NCBI GenBank assembly: GCA_963747255.1
Contig: CAVVEG010000017.1
Coordinates: 372,001 to 436,000, forward strand
Reading direction: 5' to 3'
From: CAIYRG01 sp963747255
GTDB taxonomy: Bacteria > Pseudomonadota > Alphaproteobacteria > Micropepsales > Micropepsaceae
DNA length: 64,000 bases
Both the position numbers and the translations under genes were made by a program. The notes under the pieces were generated by a model. That model saw nothing but the letters and a program-made list of their open reading frames with translations. It made no database searches and had not been told where the DNA came from. Positions 43,594 to 52,145 of this stretch are shown in pieces (the first letter of the stretch is position 1; each line of letters begins with the position of its first letter).

Positions 43594-44364
43594 CTAGATC
43601 CCGGCATACCATTCGTAGCCGCGGTCTTCCCAGAATCCGCCCTTGCCGAAGCCGATTTTGGAGAAATCGTCCACCGCCTGAATGCGCATGACATATTTTG
43701 CCATTTTGTAACCAAGTTGCCGTTCGACTCGCAGCCGCAGCGGCGCGCCATGCGGCACAGGTAACGGCTGACCATTCATCGCATAGGCCATGATGGTCTG
43801 TGGATGGAATGCATCCACCATATCGATGCTCTCATAATAAAGCCCGCTGCCGTCGCGCGAATTGATCAGATCGTCTGCACAGCGGAACACCACATACCGC
43901 ACGCCCGGCTTCAGTTCCGCCTGCTCGAGCAGATGCGCGAGTGGAACTCCCGTCCACTGCCCGATCGCGCTCCATCCCTCGACGCAGTCATGTCGGGTGA
44001 TCTGGGTGCGCGACGGCATGGCCCTGAGCTGATCCAGCGAATAGGCCGCCGGTTTGCGCACCAATCCTTCGATCTGCAATCGCCAATCGGTGAATTCGGT
44101 GAGGGCCATTCGGCGGTATTCGTCCGAATCCGGCCGCACCGTGCCATTGGCCTTGAAAACCCGCGAAATCTCCGATGCCGGATATTCCCGCGCCAACGGT
44201 TGAGACGAGTTCAGCACCAGTCTCTGCCCGCCGAGATTGAGCTTTTCCGCACTGCCGAGGATCTTCTGGACCGTCGGGCTTTGCGAAAGCTTATCGCAGC
44301 CGGCAAGCACCAGACCGCCCGTCGCGGCAAGCGCGGCACGCCGGGTCAAATTTGTTTCCATCAT
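43594..44364 (-). CDS. sulfite oxidase-fold molybdopterin oxidoreductase (MsrP/YedY-like)
   Basis: 256 residues. The start MMETNLTRRAALAATGGLVLAGC has a Tat-like RR motif and a lipobox-like LAGC. The Mo-cofactor domain has the ligand Cys in ITRHDCVEGWSAIGQWTGVPL and YESIDMVDAFHPQTIMAYAMNGQPLPVPHGAPLRLRVERQLGYKMAKYV. It overlaps the following cytochrome b gene by four bases. Members act on sulfite or on oxidised methionine; the length matches the single-domain group that works with a cytochrome b. Confidence 0.87.
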   Translation of the reverse strand: MMETNLTRRAALAATGGLVLAGCDKLSQSPTVQKILGSAEKLNLGGQRLVLNSSQPLAREYPASEISRVFKANGTVRPDSDEYRRMALTEFTDWRLQIEGLVRKPAAYSLDQLRAMPSRTQITRHDCVEGWSAIGQWTGVPLAHLLEQAELKPGVRYVVFRCADDLINSRDGSGLYYESIDMVDAFHPQTIMAYAMNGQPLPVPHGAPLRLRVERQLGYKMAKYVMRIQAVDDFSKIGFGKGGFWEDRGYEWYAGI

Positions 44365-45236
44365 TCCTGCCTCCCGGGATTTTCCGGTTTGATTGCGAAC
44401 CAGCCGGTAATCATCGAGCGCATTTCGTTGAATACCCCGGCAAGCAGCACCTCCATCAGGTGCACCAGCACAAACAGCACGAGTAAACTTGCGGTGATGA
44501 AGTGGATCGTTCGCGCCGATTGTCGGCCGCCAAAAAGATCCGGAAGCCAGGGCGCGGCAGAATCGATTCCCGGCGACATCGACACGCCGCTCACCACCAT
44601 CAGGGGGACGAGCACGAAGATAACAGAGAGATAGGCGAGTTTCTGGAGCGCATTGTAGCGTTTTGCGGCTTCACCGCGCGGGTGCCGGAAGCGGAGGTGA
44701 TCGAGGATTGAACGGCCAAGTCCGCGGATGTCGCGCCGCGTCGGCGCCAGGTCGTGCTGAAAATGACGCGCAGCAAAGCCATAGGCGAAATATGCAAGAC
44801 CATTGATCGCCAACAGCCAGGCAAAAAAGAAATGCCAGCGACGGCCCTCAGCCAGCGATTGATAGCCCGGCAACGTCACCCACCACGGGAATGCACGACC
44901 CGACAGAAATCCGTCGCGGTCCCTGAACACCCCGAGATAGCCGGTTGTGTCGACTTTCGCGCTGCCGATCTGAAGCCACCCGATGGGCGGCCCTTCCAGC
45001 TGGTCTTCGGCATAAATCGAAAAAACGGCCGGGTCCGCTTCATCGCCTTTGGCGCCCCAATGCAGCATCGGATGCGCGTTGAAGATTTGCAGGCCGCTCA
45101 TCAGAAGAACGGCAAAGCAGATCGCATTCACCCAGTGAGAGACGCGCACGAAAACGCTATGGCGGTAAATCAGCTCGCGCCCGCTGCGCGTTTGAGGGGC
45201 GGTCGACAGCCTGTCCCCGGCAATTTCCACCGTCAT
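44361..45236 (-). CDS. cytochrome b/b6 domain membrane protein (partner of the MsrP-like enzyme)
   Basis: 291 residues with about four membrane helices. First helix: YRHSVFVRVSHWVNAICFAVLLMSGLQIFNAHPMLHWG with heme His; further helices at WHFFFAWLLAINGLAYFAYGFAARHFQHDL, LAYLSVIFVLVPLMVVSGVSMSP and RTIHFITASLLVLFVLVHLMEVLLAG, each with a His. Diheme b-type module of the Ni-Fe hydrogenase b-subunit fold. It links the Mo enzyme to the quinone pool. The ATG at 45236 has GAGGA upstream; longer frames add unrelated residues. First gene of the pair, overlapping its partner by four bases. Confidence 0.88.
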   Translation of the reverse strand: MTVEIAGDRLSTAPQTRSGRELIYRHSVFVRVSHWVNAICFAVLLMSGLQIFNAHPMLHWGAKGDEADPAVFSIYAEDQLEGPPIGWLQIGSAKVDTTGYLGVFRDRDGFLSGRAFPWWVTLPGYQSLAEGRRWHFFFAWLLAINGLAYFAYGFAARHFQHDLAPTRRDIRGLGRSILDHLRFRHPRGEAAKRYNALQKLAYLSVIFVLVPLMVVSGVSMSPGIDSAAPWLPDLFGGRQSARTIHFITASLLVLFVLVHLMEVLLAGVFNEMRSMITGWFAIKPENPGRQE

Positions 45237-45380
45237 GCGCTTCCTCAAAATTGCCCGATTGCGGGCAGCATAATGCACTCCCCGCCGGGTGAACAGCGCG
45301 ACTGAACCCTTTGAATCCAGACACATTCCTCACGGATTCTTTCATTCCATCACCGGCAACCAAATGCTAAAACTCAAATC

Positions 45381-45545
45381 GCGTCCCGATCACTGGACGC
45401 AGGGCTTCAGCAACAGAAGCCGAGCCTAAGGCCTTCCGGTTCGCAGCGAGTGAGCAGACCGGACAGCTGGTAAGAGCCTCGCCGCCGGGCGAGGCCCGAA
45501 AAGTCGAGCATCACCTGTAACTACCCCGCGTGCGGGCTTTGTCTT
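45381..45545 (+). ncRNA. structured leader: five hairpins in series upstream of the lytic transglycosylase
   Basis: Consecutive stems: GCGTCC/GGACGC (45381-45400), GGCTTC/GAAGCC (45403-45421), CCGGT/ACCGG (45436-45462), GCCTCGCC/GGCGAGGC (45476-45495) and CCCG/CGGG (45525-45536) followed by CTTTGTCTT. Then comes AGAAGG and the ATG at 45572. The series suggests a regulatory leader or small RNA with a weak terminator-like last stem. Single-stranded blocks include GGACGCAGGG and GAGCCTAAGGCC, which are faintly like c-di-GMP riboswitch core words, but I cannot identify a class. The minus strand leads to the cytochrome b gene and would also be structured. Confidence 0.45.
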
Positions 45546-45571
45546 CGCGCGAACAGAGAAGGTGTATCTGT

Positions 45572-46507
45572 ATGACAACACGCTCCAGTACGGCATCTGC
45601 AGGATATTTCGTCCCGGCTTCGGTTCTGATTTCGCTTGTTGTACTGGTCGCCACCCTTTTCATGGTGCTGCAGTCCGCCAATCTGCGGCTCTTCCCGGGT
45701 TACTCGCGGGTAATGGCGCGTGCCCCGTTCTTTCGTGGCCTCGTCTATATTCCGCAATTCCGGTTCATGCCGCTCTTCAGGGGCACGGCGCCGGATGCAG
45801 CTGTTCCGGATATGGACGAAAGCCAAATGCCGCCGGCCGAGCGCATCAACCGGTGGGCGCCGATCATAAAGGAAGCCTCCCAGCGCTTTTCAATTCCCGA
45901 AAAGTGGATACGCACGATCATCAGTATTGAAAGCGGTGGCCGGACCATGCTGTTTGGCCGCCCGATCACCTCCGGCGCAGGCGCCATGGGCGTGATGCAG
46001 CTGATGCATGACACTTACAATGACATGAGCGCGCGCAACGGCCTCGGCAACGACCCCTACAATGTCCACGATAATATTCTCGCCGGCACTGCCTATTTGC
46101 GTGAGCTCTACAACCGTTATGGTTACCCGAGGCTGTTCGAAGCCTATAACGCAGGCCCGGGCGTGCTCGAGGCGCACATGCAGCATCGCATCCGGCTTCC
46201 GGAGGAGACCGTAAACTACGTTCGGATGGCCGTGATGAGCACCGCTTCGCTGGCGGCGGCAGAAAGGGCAGTTGCCGAAGCGATCAGCCAACCTGCGAGG
46301 CCAAAGCCGAAAGTGCTTGCAACGAAATCGGCGCCGAAGCCGGCCGTCAGAATGGCACAGAAAGCCGCCCCCTCTGCGAAGCAGCCGGTTCGCTACGCCG
46401 CGGCGCATCGGATCCATATCGCCGCTGCAAAGCCGGTTCGCGCGAAGATGCGCAGTGCCCGCGCAGCGACTGCCACGCACGCCAAACACCACGTCGCAGC
46501 GGCCTGA
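45572..46507 (+). CDS. lytic transglycosylase (SLT domain), membrane-anchored
   Basis: 311 residues. N-terminal helix YFVPASVLISLVVLVATLFMVLQSA anchors the protein. The SLT domain is in ERINRWAPIIKEASQRFSIPEKWIRTIISIESGGRTM (catalytic Glu in SIESGG), GAMGVMQLMHDTY, NILAGTAYLRELYNRYGYPRLFEAYNAGPG. The C-terminal 100 residues are Ala, Lys, Pro and Arg rich (SQPARPKPKVLATKSAPKPAVRM). It cleaves glycan strands, yielding anhydro ends. The ATG at 45572 has AGAAGG upstream. A strong terminator follows. Confidence 0.92.
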   Translation: MTTRSSTASAGYFVPASVLISLVVLVATLFMVLQSANLRLFPGYSRVMARAPFFRGLVYIPQFRFMPLFRGTAPDAAVPDMDESQMPPAERINRWAPIIKEASQRFSIPEKWIRTIISIESGGRTMLFGRPITSGAGAMGVMQLMHDTYNDMSARNGLGNDPYNVHDNILAGTAYLRELYNRYGYPRLFEAYNAGPGVLEAHMQHRIRLPEETVNYVRMAVMSTASLAAAERAVAEAISQPARPKPKVLATKSAPKPAVRMAQKAAPSAKQPVRYAAAHRIHIAAAKPVRAKMRSARAATATHAKHHVAAA

Positions 46508-46526
46508 TCGTCCCGGCCGTGTCCGT

Positions 46527-46555
46527 AAAAAAAGGCCCCCGTGGGGCCTTTTTTT
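46527..46555. terminator. intrinsic bidirectional terminator
   Basis: AAAAAAAGGCCCC, CGT loop, GGGGCCTTTTTTT: a perfect GC stem with an A-run on one side and a T-run on the other. It lies between the convergent transglycosylase gene and the Vgb-like gene and serves both. Confidence 0.92.
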
Positions 46556-46560
46556 CTGGT

Positions 46561-48180
46561 TCAGTCCAACGGCTGGATGCGGGTGATCCACCCATCGTGA
46601 TCGGTGTACCAGACGGTCACCGGATTGGTTGAATTGTCGATCCAGCTCTCGCGGTCAAATCCATAGGGCTCCGGCAACACATATTCGACCCATTCGCCCG
46701 TTTTCGGGTTGAATCGCGCATAGCGGCCGCTGTGGGATTCTCCGGCCCATACTTCGCCATTCTTGTCGGGATGCGCGGTATAAAGCGCCGTATACGGAGT
46801 TGGCACCCGGTATTCCACCACACGCTTCTTTGCGATGTCGAATTCAACCAGAAGTCCGCCCCGCCCGCCTGCCCAGTAATTGTCGAAGGGATCGAACTCG
46901 CCACGGGCAGGACCCGAGTTCGGGCTGCTGTCCGGCTCGAACACTTCGCCCGTTTTGGTATCCGCGACGATTACGCCATCGTGTGGCCAGGCCCCTCCGC
47001 CGAAATAGCGGCCATCCGCGCTCATGGCGCTGCCGTAAGTTGACGCGAATTTCTTCGTCGGCAGGTTCCGCACGACCTCGCCGGTATTGGCATCGACGCG
47101 GCTCACCTCTTTCCCACGCGCGCGCCAGATATAGCCTTCCGGGTCGAGCGAGTAGTTGCCGCCCATCGGCGCATTGATCGGCTCCGGAACCTTCCAGTGG
47201 ACGCGGCTGAACTGATTGGTCCTGGGATCCAGGCGCCAGATATTGTGAGCCCAGTTTTCCGAACCCCAGACGATGTCGTTCTTGTCCACATGGATCCAGT
47301 GCGTTCCCGGCAGCGAACCCTCGTCCACATTCGGAACATGGAATTCCGTGACTTTGCCGGTTTTCGGATCGAGACGTCCGACATAGGAACTGCGGTGCGT
47401 GCTGTACCAGATATTGCCTTTGGAATCGCCGCTGACATCATGCGTGGCCAGTTCGAGACGCGGCAATTCATATTCCGTGATGATGACGTGCGTCTGCCGG
47501 CCCTGCGGGCGCGGCAGCGCGATGAACTGCGGTTCTTCGGAATCGGGACCGCGTACCGTCGCGAGCCAGTTTACCAGCTTCGCTTCCAGCGCATCGTTGA
47601 AGCGCCCCGCGGGACGCATCAGGATCAGAGGCGAACCGGCGCCATGCGTCATGCGCCGCACGATTTCAGTCCAGCCATGCTCGTCATAGCGGTTGCGGAA
47701 AATCTGCTGATACGAATGACAGAAATTGCAGTTCGTGGTCAGCAGCTTCTTCTCTTCGCCGCTTCCGGAAAGGCTCAGCAGCCATTCGGTACCTGTCATT
47801 TGTGCCGCGATGTCACGCGTCGGCGGCAGCAGTTCCAGTGTGGTCACCCGCGTCAGGCTGATGTCATCCAGCGTGGGCGAGCCGTTGACCGTCACATTCT
47901 CCTTCACAAAGGGCTGAAATTCGCGCGGACGCGCAATGCGCAACGTGTAGAGGCCGGGATTCAGTTTGGGGAATTCGTAATGCCCGTCCCTGTCGCTATA
48001 GACCGTGGTCCGGATCGCTGTCTCTTTGGAGATCAGCTGCACCATGATTCCTTCCAGTGCTTCGCCGGTGGATGCCTTCACTTCCCCTTTCGCGCCGCCT
48101 AGAAGACTCGCCGGCGCCGCCTCTGCTGCCGCGCAGGCCAGCGAAAGCGACATTGCCACCATAACCGCAGTTCGGTTCAT
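46561..48180 (-). CDS. Vgb-type beta-propeller protein with regulatory-like and cytochrome c domains
   Basis: 539 residues in three parts. After a signal peptide (MNRTAVMVAMSLSLACAAAEA) comes a carboxypeptidase-regulatory-like domain (GGAKGEVKASTGEALEGIMVQLIS ... YEFPKLNPGLYTLRIARP). Around residues 145-215 a cytochrome c module has the single heme motif NCNFCHS. From about residue 240 the streptogramin lyase-like propeller repeats: GNIWYSTHRSSYVGRLDPKTGKVTEFHVP, HNIWRLDPRTNQFS, YARFNPKTGEWVEYVLP. Secreted redox protein; lyase activity is not implied. It follows a small cytochrome c gene on the same strand. Confidence 0.82.
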   Translation of the reverse strand: MNRTAVMVAMSLSLACAAAEAAPASLLGGAKGEVKASTGEALEGIMVQLISKETAIRTTVYSDRDGHYEFPKLNPGLYTLRIARPREFQPFVKENVTVNGSPTLDDISLTRVTTLELLPPTRDIAAQMTGTEWLLSLSGSGEEKKLLTTNCNFCHSYQQIFRNRYDEHGWTEIVRRMTHGAGSPLILMRPAGRFNDALEAKLVNWLATVRGPDSEEPQFIALPRPQGRQTHVIITEYELPRLELATHDVSGDSKGNIWYSTHRSSYVGRLDPKTGKVTEFHVPNVDEGSLPGTHWIHVDKNDIVWGSENWAHNIWRLDPRTNQFSRVHWKVPEPINAPMGGNYSLDPEGYIWRARGKEVSRVDANTGEVVRNLPTKKFASTYGSAMSADGRYFGGGAWPHDGVIVADTKTGEVFEPDSSPNSGPARGEFDPFDNYWAGGRGGLLVEFDIAKKRVVEYRVPTPYTALYTAHPDKNGEVWAGESHSGRYARFNPKTGEWVEYVLPEPYGFDRESWIDNSTNPVTVWYTDHDGWITRIQPLD

Positions 48181-48229
48181 ACGTACCTCCGCTCAAACCC
48201 TGAAACGCATTTCTTCGCCCCGCTCAACA

Positions 48230-48754
48230 TCAGTCGCCTGCGTTGCCGCGATAGCGCGGATTGGGCGGTGGGCTGTTGGAATCCCAGCAGCAATTGTCGT
48301 GGATATACGAGACGAGATCGCTCAGATCGGCATCGTTCAGCACATATTTGTACGCCGCCATTCCCGGCCCGCCATTGCGGATCTCGTCCTTGATTCCGTC
48401 TTCGGTCGTGGGCCTGCCGGACAGCAGCTTTTTCCGCTGGAACACCCCTTTGAGCGGCGGCGCACCTTCCGCGAACTCGTTGTGGCAGAACCAGCACTTG
48501 TAATAGAAAATCTCCCGGCCCCGGACAGCTCCGTGATCCGCTGCTTTCCTGAAATTATAAATCGCAACCGAGCGCTGATATGGATCGCTGAAAGGCGGTT
48601 CGGGTGCGGGCGCCAGCGCCTGTTTCTGTGGTGCAGCAGCAGGTGCCGCGTTCTCTGCAGTATCGGGCGGCCGGCGGCCGATCAGCATGCCGAGTACAAG
48701 AATGGCAGCGATGGCCGTTCCGGCAAGAAGAACCTTTGTAATACGCGACCCCAT
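48230..48754 (-). CDS. membrane-anchored cytochrome c
   Basis: 174 residues. N-terminal helix (VLLAGTAIAAILVLGMLIG), a Pro/Ala linker, then a class I cytochrome c: FYYKCWFCHNEFAEGAPPLKGVF with the CxxCH heme motif, and GGPGMAAYKYVLNDADLSDLVSYIHD containing the probable axial Met. It is upstream of the Vgb-like gene and probably its electron partner. The target oxidoreductase is not in the window. Confidence 0.9.
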   Translation of the reverse strand: MGSRITKVLLAGTAIAAILVLGMLIGRRPPDTAENAAPAAAPQKQALAPAPEPPFSDPYQRSVAIYNFRKAADHGAVRGREIFYYKCWFCHNEFAEGAPPLKGVFQRKKLLSGRPTTEDGIKDEIRNGGPGMAAYKYVLNDADLSDLVSYIHDNCCWDSNSPPPNPRYRGNAGD

Positions 48755-48907
48755 GGCTCCACTCCGCTGGCGCGAGCGGTCAGCTTAGCAGGTTTCCGGC
48801 TACCGCCTAGTTTTTCGCCCAGGCAATCGGATCAAATCCTCTCTGCACCGCGCGGCTGCGGTCCGCGCCGAACTATTGGGCGCCCGCGCGGAGGCATTAC
48901 GTGCCGG

Positions 48908-49234
48908 TTACTCACGTGGCCTGGCCGCCAGTTTCGCAAACACCGCCCGGTTCTTGTTATCCTCCATCAGCAGGGAAAAACCCGAGATCGTGTCGAGACC
49001 AAGTCCACGCGGAAATCCGGTCTCCGGGTCTGCTTCGATTTTGGAGTAGGGCACGCCCGATATTTTCTCCCATTTGCCGGCGGGCTTCTTGATTTCGATA
49101 TTCACGACCGTCCCCTTCAGGATCATCCGAACGATCGCCTCGCCCGGTTTCGACGGTTTCGTCAAACTCGGGTGACCATCCATGATGGTCCAGCCATTTG
49201 CCAGCGCCCAGCGTGTCAGTTCATCCTTGTTCAT
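48908..49234 (-). CDS. conserved hypothetical protein
   Basis: 108 residues: MNKDELTRWALANGWTIMDG then HPSLTKPSKPGEAIVRMILK; later NIEIKKPAGKWEKISGVPYSKI and GLGLDTISGFSLLMEDNKNRAVFAKLA. No membrane helix or signal; a mixed alpha-beta soluble protein. No family recognised, though the sequence is well formed and the ATG is clear. Confidence 0.65.
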   Translation of the reverse strand: MNKDELTRWALANGWTIMDGHPSLTKPSKPGEAIVRMILKGTVVNIEIKKPAGKWEKISGVPYSKIEADPETGFPRGLGLDTISGFSLLMEDNKNRAVFAKLAARPRE

Positions 49235-49391
49235 CGGGCGCCTCCGCGCTGAAAAAATTCACGGCCGGATTATAGCAATTCCGCAACTGAGCTGAATGTG
49301 AAGCAATGCCGCTGCGCAATTCTGGACCACCGGATTGCGCTGCATTACCGTATTCGCATCCTTCGAACCCAAAGCTACCGCAGGAATCTGC

Positions 49392-50342
49392 ATGACCAGC
49401 CAGCCGCAACAGGTCTCCATTCGAACAATGGCCAAATCGGACATTCCCGAGGCCAGCCGGATTGTCCAGTTGGCATTCGGCACATTTCTCGGTGTGCCGG
49501 ATCCCTCCCATTTTTGGGAAGATCGGGATTATGCCGGGACAAGGTGGGCTGCCGATCCCGGTTCGCCAATCGTCGCCGAAACGGACGGCCATATCGTCGG
49601 ATCGAACTTCCCTTCCAACTGGGGGAGTTTTGCCTTCTTTGGACCCCTTACCGTGCATCCCGATCAGTGGAACCAGGGCATAGCCCAAAAACTGCTGGGG
49701 CCCACGGTAGAGATATTCCGGAGCTGGGGTGTTCGCCACAGCGGACTGTTTACCTTTGCCCAGAGCGCCAAACACGTAAATCTGTACCAGAAGTTTGGCT
49801 TTTGGCCCCGCTTCCTGACGGCGGTCATGGCGAAGGCGCCTGAGTCCAAAGGCATCTCGTGGACTGAGTTTTCACGACTGGATCCGGACAGCCGGGTGCA
49901 GGCGCTCGCTGCCTGTCGCGAGCTCACCGGCTCGATATTCGACGGCCTCGATCTTGCCCGTGAAATTCAGGCGATCCTGCAGTTGAAACTTGGCGAAACG
50001 CTTTTGTTGTGGAGTGGCGATGTTTTGGACGGGTTCGCCTGCTGTCACTGCGGGCCGGCGACCGAGGCGGGAAACAATTGCTGCTACATCAAATTTGCGG
50101 CCGTTCGTCCGGCGGCCAACGCCGATCAGCTGTTCGATAGCCTGCTCGATGTCTGTGAAAGCTTTGCGGCCGAGCGTGGTCTGATGCGCCTCGAGGCCGG
50201 TACCAGTCTGGGGCGGGAGCACGCATACCGAAAGATGCGCGCACGTGGCTACCAGACCGGAATCCAGGGCGTGGCCATGCATCAGCCGAACGAACCCGGC
50301 TTCAGCACTCCTGCAGATTACGTGATCGACGACTGGCGCTGA
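49392..50342 (+). CDS. GNAT-family N-acetyltransferase (tandem domains)
   Basis: 316 residues. First GNAT domain: VSIRTMAKSDIPEASRIVQLAFGTF ... AFFGPLTVHPDQWNQGIAQKLLGPTVEIFRSWGVRHSGLFTFAQSAKHVNLYQKFGFWP (acetyl-CoA loop QGIAQKL). A second, weaker one: AADQLFDSLLDVCESFAAERGLMRLEAGTSLGREHAYRKMRARGYQTGIQGVAM. Tandem GNATs often serve in modification of small molecules or proteins. The ATG at 49392 fits, and an upstream frame adds unrelated residues. Substrate unknown. It is divergent from the hypothetical gene. Confidence 0.86.
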   Translation: MTSQPQQVSIRTMAKSDIPEASRIVQLAFGTFLGVPDPSHFWEDRDYAGTRWAADPGSPIVAETDGHIVGSNFPSNWGSFAFFGPLTVHPDQWNQGIAQKLLGPTVEIFRSWGVRHSGLFTFAQSAKHVNLYQKFGFWPRFLTAVMAKAPESKGISWTEFSRLDPDSRVQALAACRELTGSIFDGLDLAREIQAILQLKLGETLLLWSGDVLDGFACCHCGPATEAGNNCCYIKFAAVRPAANADQLFDSLLDVCESFAAERGLMRLEAGTSLGREHAYRKMRARGYQTGIQGVAMHQPNEPGFSTPADYVIDDWR

Positions 50343-50364
50343 ATTCGCAAAACTCCGGCGCCGA

Positions 50365-51126
50365 TCACGTTTTCAGCCGGTAGCCGGTCCTGAAAATCCA
50401 CCACACGATTGCCAGGAAGATCACCAGAAATACCGCGATCATTCCCAGGCTGACGCCAATACTGACGTCGGCGATTTCGTAGAAGCTCCAGCGAAAACCG
50501 CTGACCAGATATACCACCGGATTGGCGAGCGTCACGGTTTGCCAGAAGGGCGGCAGCATCCGGATGGAATAGAAGCTGCCGCCGAGAAACGTCAGCGGCG
50601 TGATGATCAGCAGCGGCACGATCTGCAACTTCTCAAATCCATCCGCCCAGATACCGAGAATAAATCCGAGCAGGCTGAAGGTGACGGCCGTCAGCAGCAG
50701 GAAGAGCAACATCCAGAATGGATGCGCAATGTGCAACGGCACGAACAGGCCCGCGGTTCCGAGAATGATTCCGCCCAGCAGCAGAGATTTGCTTGCCGCC
50801 GCGCCGACATAGCCGAGCACGATTTCGACATGGGAAATCGGCGCCGAAAGCAGTTCGTAAATCGTACCGACGAATTTGGGAAAATAGATGCCGAACGCGG
50901 CATTCGAAACGCTCTGGGTCAGCAGCGACAGCATGACCAGGCCCGGAACGATGAAGGCGCCATAGCTGACTCCTTCGATGCTGCTGATGCGCCCTCCGAT
51001 GGCCGAACCGAATACGACGAAGTAAAGCGACGTGGAAATCACCGGCGAAATGATGCTTTGCGCCACCGTGCGCCAGGCGCGCGCCATTTCGAATTTGTAG
51101 ATGGCCCGGACCGCGCGGAAATTCAT
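50365..51126 (-). CDS. ABC-2 type transporter permease (YadH-like)
   Basis: 253 residues, six membrane helices: ISPVISTSLYFVVFGSAIGGRI, AFIVPGLVMLSLLTQSVSNAAFGIYFPKF, SKSLLLGGIILGTAGLFVPL, WMLLFLLLTAVTFSLLGFILGI, LQIVPLLIITPLTFLGGSFYSI and a C-terminal one. The start at 51126 overlaps the ATPase stop by four bases; the longer frame to 51531 is antisense-like noise inside the ATPase gene. Length and N-terminus (RAIYKFEMARAWRT) match E. coli YadH (256 residues). Substrate unknown. Confidence 0.92.
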   Translation of the reverse strand: MNFRAVRAIYKFEMARAWRTVAQSIISPVISTSLYFVVFGSAIGGRISSIEGVSYGAFIVPGLVMLSLLTQSVSNAAFGIYFPKFVGTIYELLSAPISHVEIVLGYVGAAASKSLLLGGIILGTAGLFVPLHIAHPFWMLLFLLLTAVTFSLLGFILGIWADGFEKLQIVPLLIITPLTFLGGSFYSIRMLPPFWQTVTLANPVVYLVSGFRWSFYEIADVSIGVSLGMIAVFLVIFLAIVWWIFRTGYRLKT

Positions 51127-52049
51127 GCCGGACTTCTCACCAGATTGACGAAAATTTCTTCCAGCGAACTCTGCCGGGTCTGCAGGTCGTTGAAACGGAT
51201 CCCCGCATCGCCAAGATCCTTCAGCAGCGCCGTGATCCCCGTCCGCTCGCTTTTGGTGTCGTAGGTATAAGTCAGCTCGTCGCCCTCCGCGCTGCGTTCC
51301 AGGTGATAGGCCGTCAGCGATTCGGGGATTGCGTCGATCCGGTTCTGCAGATGCAGCGTCAGCTGTTTCTTCCCGAGCTTCTTCATCAGTTTGGTCTTGT
51401 CTTCGACAACGATCAGCTCCCCATGATTGATGACGCCGACACGGTCGGCCATTTCCTCTGCTTCGTTGATGTAATGCGTCGTGAGGATGATCGTGACCCC
51501 GGATTCCTTCAACGCCCGCACGGTTGCCCACATATCCTTCCGCAGTTCGACATCCACGCCCGCGGTCGGTTCGTCCAGGAACAGGATCTCCGGTTCATGC
51601 GCCAGCGCTTTGGCGATCATGACGCGGCGCTTCATGCCACCCGAAAGCGTGCGGATGCGGCTGTGCTTGCGTTGCAGCAGCGACAGCTCATGCAGAACGC
51701 GCGCAACGATTTCCGGCGAATCGGGTTTGCCGAACAATCCACGGCTGAAGGTCACGGTATTCCACACCGTCTCGAATGCGTCCGTGGTCAGTTCCTGCGG
51801 CACGAGTCCGATCATCGAACGCGTGATGCGATAATCGCGCAGGATGTCATATCCGGCGACGGTTACCCGTCCATGCGTCGGATTGACGATCCCGCACACA
51901 ATGCCGATCAGAGTGGTCTTTCCCGCGCCATTCGGGCCAAGCAGCGCAAAGATTTCGCCCTTCCGGATCTGCAGACTGACGTTTTTCAGCGCCTGAAAAC
52001 CCGACGCATAGGTTTTCGACACGCCCTGAATATCGATGATCGAATCCAT
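51123..52049 (-). CDS. ABC transporter ATP-binding protein (YadG-like)
   Basis: 308 residues, the same length as YadG. Walker A LLGPNGAGKTTLIG, Q-loop VPQE, signature LSGGMKRRVMIAKAL, Walker B EILFLDEPTAGVD, switch THYINEAEEM, and a C-terminal extension with LQTRQSSLEEIFVNLV typical of DrrA-like exporters. It works with the permease directly downstream. It probably exports a lipid, drug or metabolite. Confidence 0.95.
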   Translation of the reverse strand: MDSIIDIQGVSKTYASGFQALKNVSLQIRKGEIFALLGPNGAGKTTLIGIVCGIVNPTHGRVTVAGYDILRDYRITRSMIGLVPQELTTDAFETVWNTVTFSRGLFGKPDSPEIVARVLHELSLLQRKHSRIRTLSGGMKRRVMIAKALAHEPEILFLDEPTAGVDVELRKDMWATVRALKESGVTIILTTHYINEAEEMADRVGVINHGELIVVEDKTKLMKKLGKKQLTLHLQNRIDAIPESLTAYHLERSAEGDELTYTYDTKSERTGITALLKDLGDAGIRFNDLQTRQSSLEEIFVNLVRSPA

Positions 52050-52145
52050 GAGCCGTTCTTAGCAGACCGCATCGGGCGGTCCACGAAAAACGATCGACCG
52101 CTTCTGGGCGCCTCTGCCGCGTCGGGGCCGGTGGTTTCGGCTTTC

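Noticed and set aside
45340..45445. c-di-GMP-I riboswitch in the leader
   Set aside because: Only scattered words (GGACGCA, GCCTAA) match; the tetraloop and receptor do not align, so I did not name the class.
45460..45510. Hammerhead-like pattern CUGGUAAGAG-stem-CCGAAAA in the leader
   Set aside because: The invariant CUGAUGA core is not met and no cleavage-site triplet with a closing stem is found.
50365..51531. Extended permease reading frame of 388 codons
   Set aside because: The first 135 codons are inside the ATPase gene in another frame; the real start (51126) overlaps the ATPase stop by four bases and matches YadH length.
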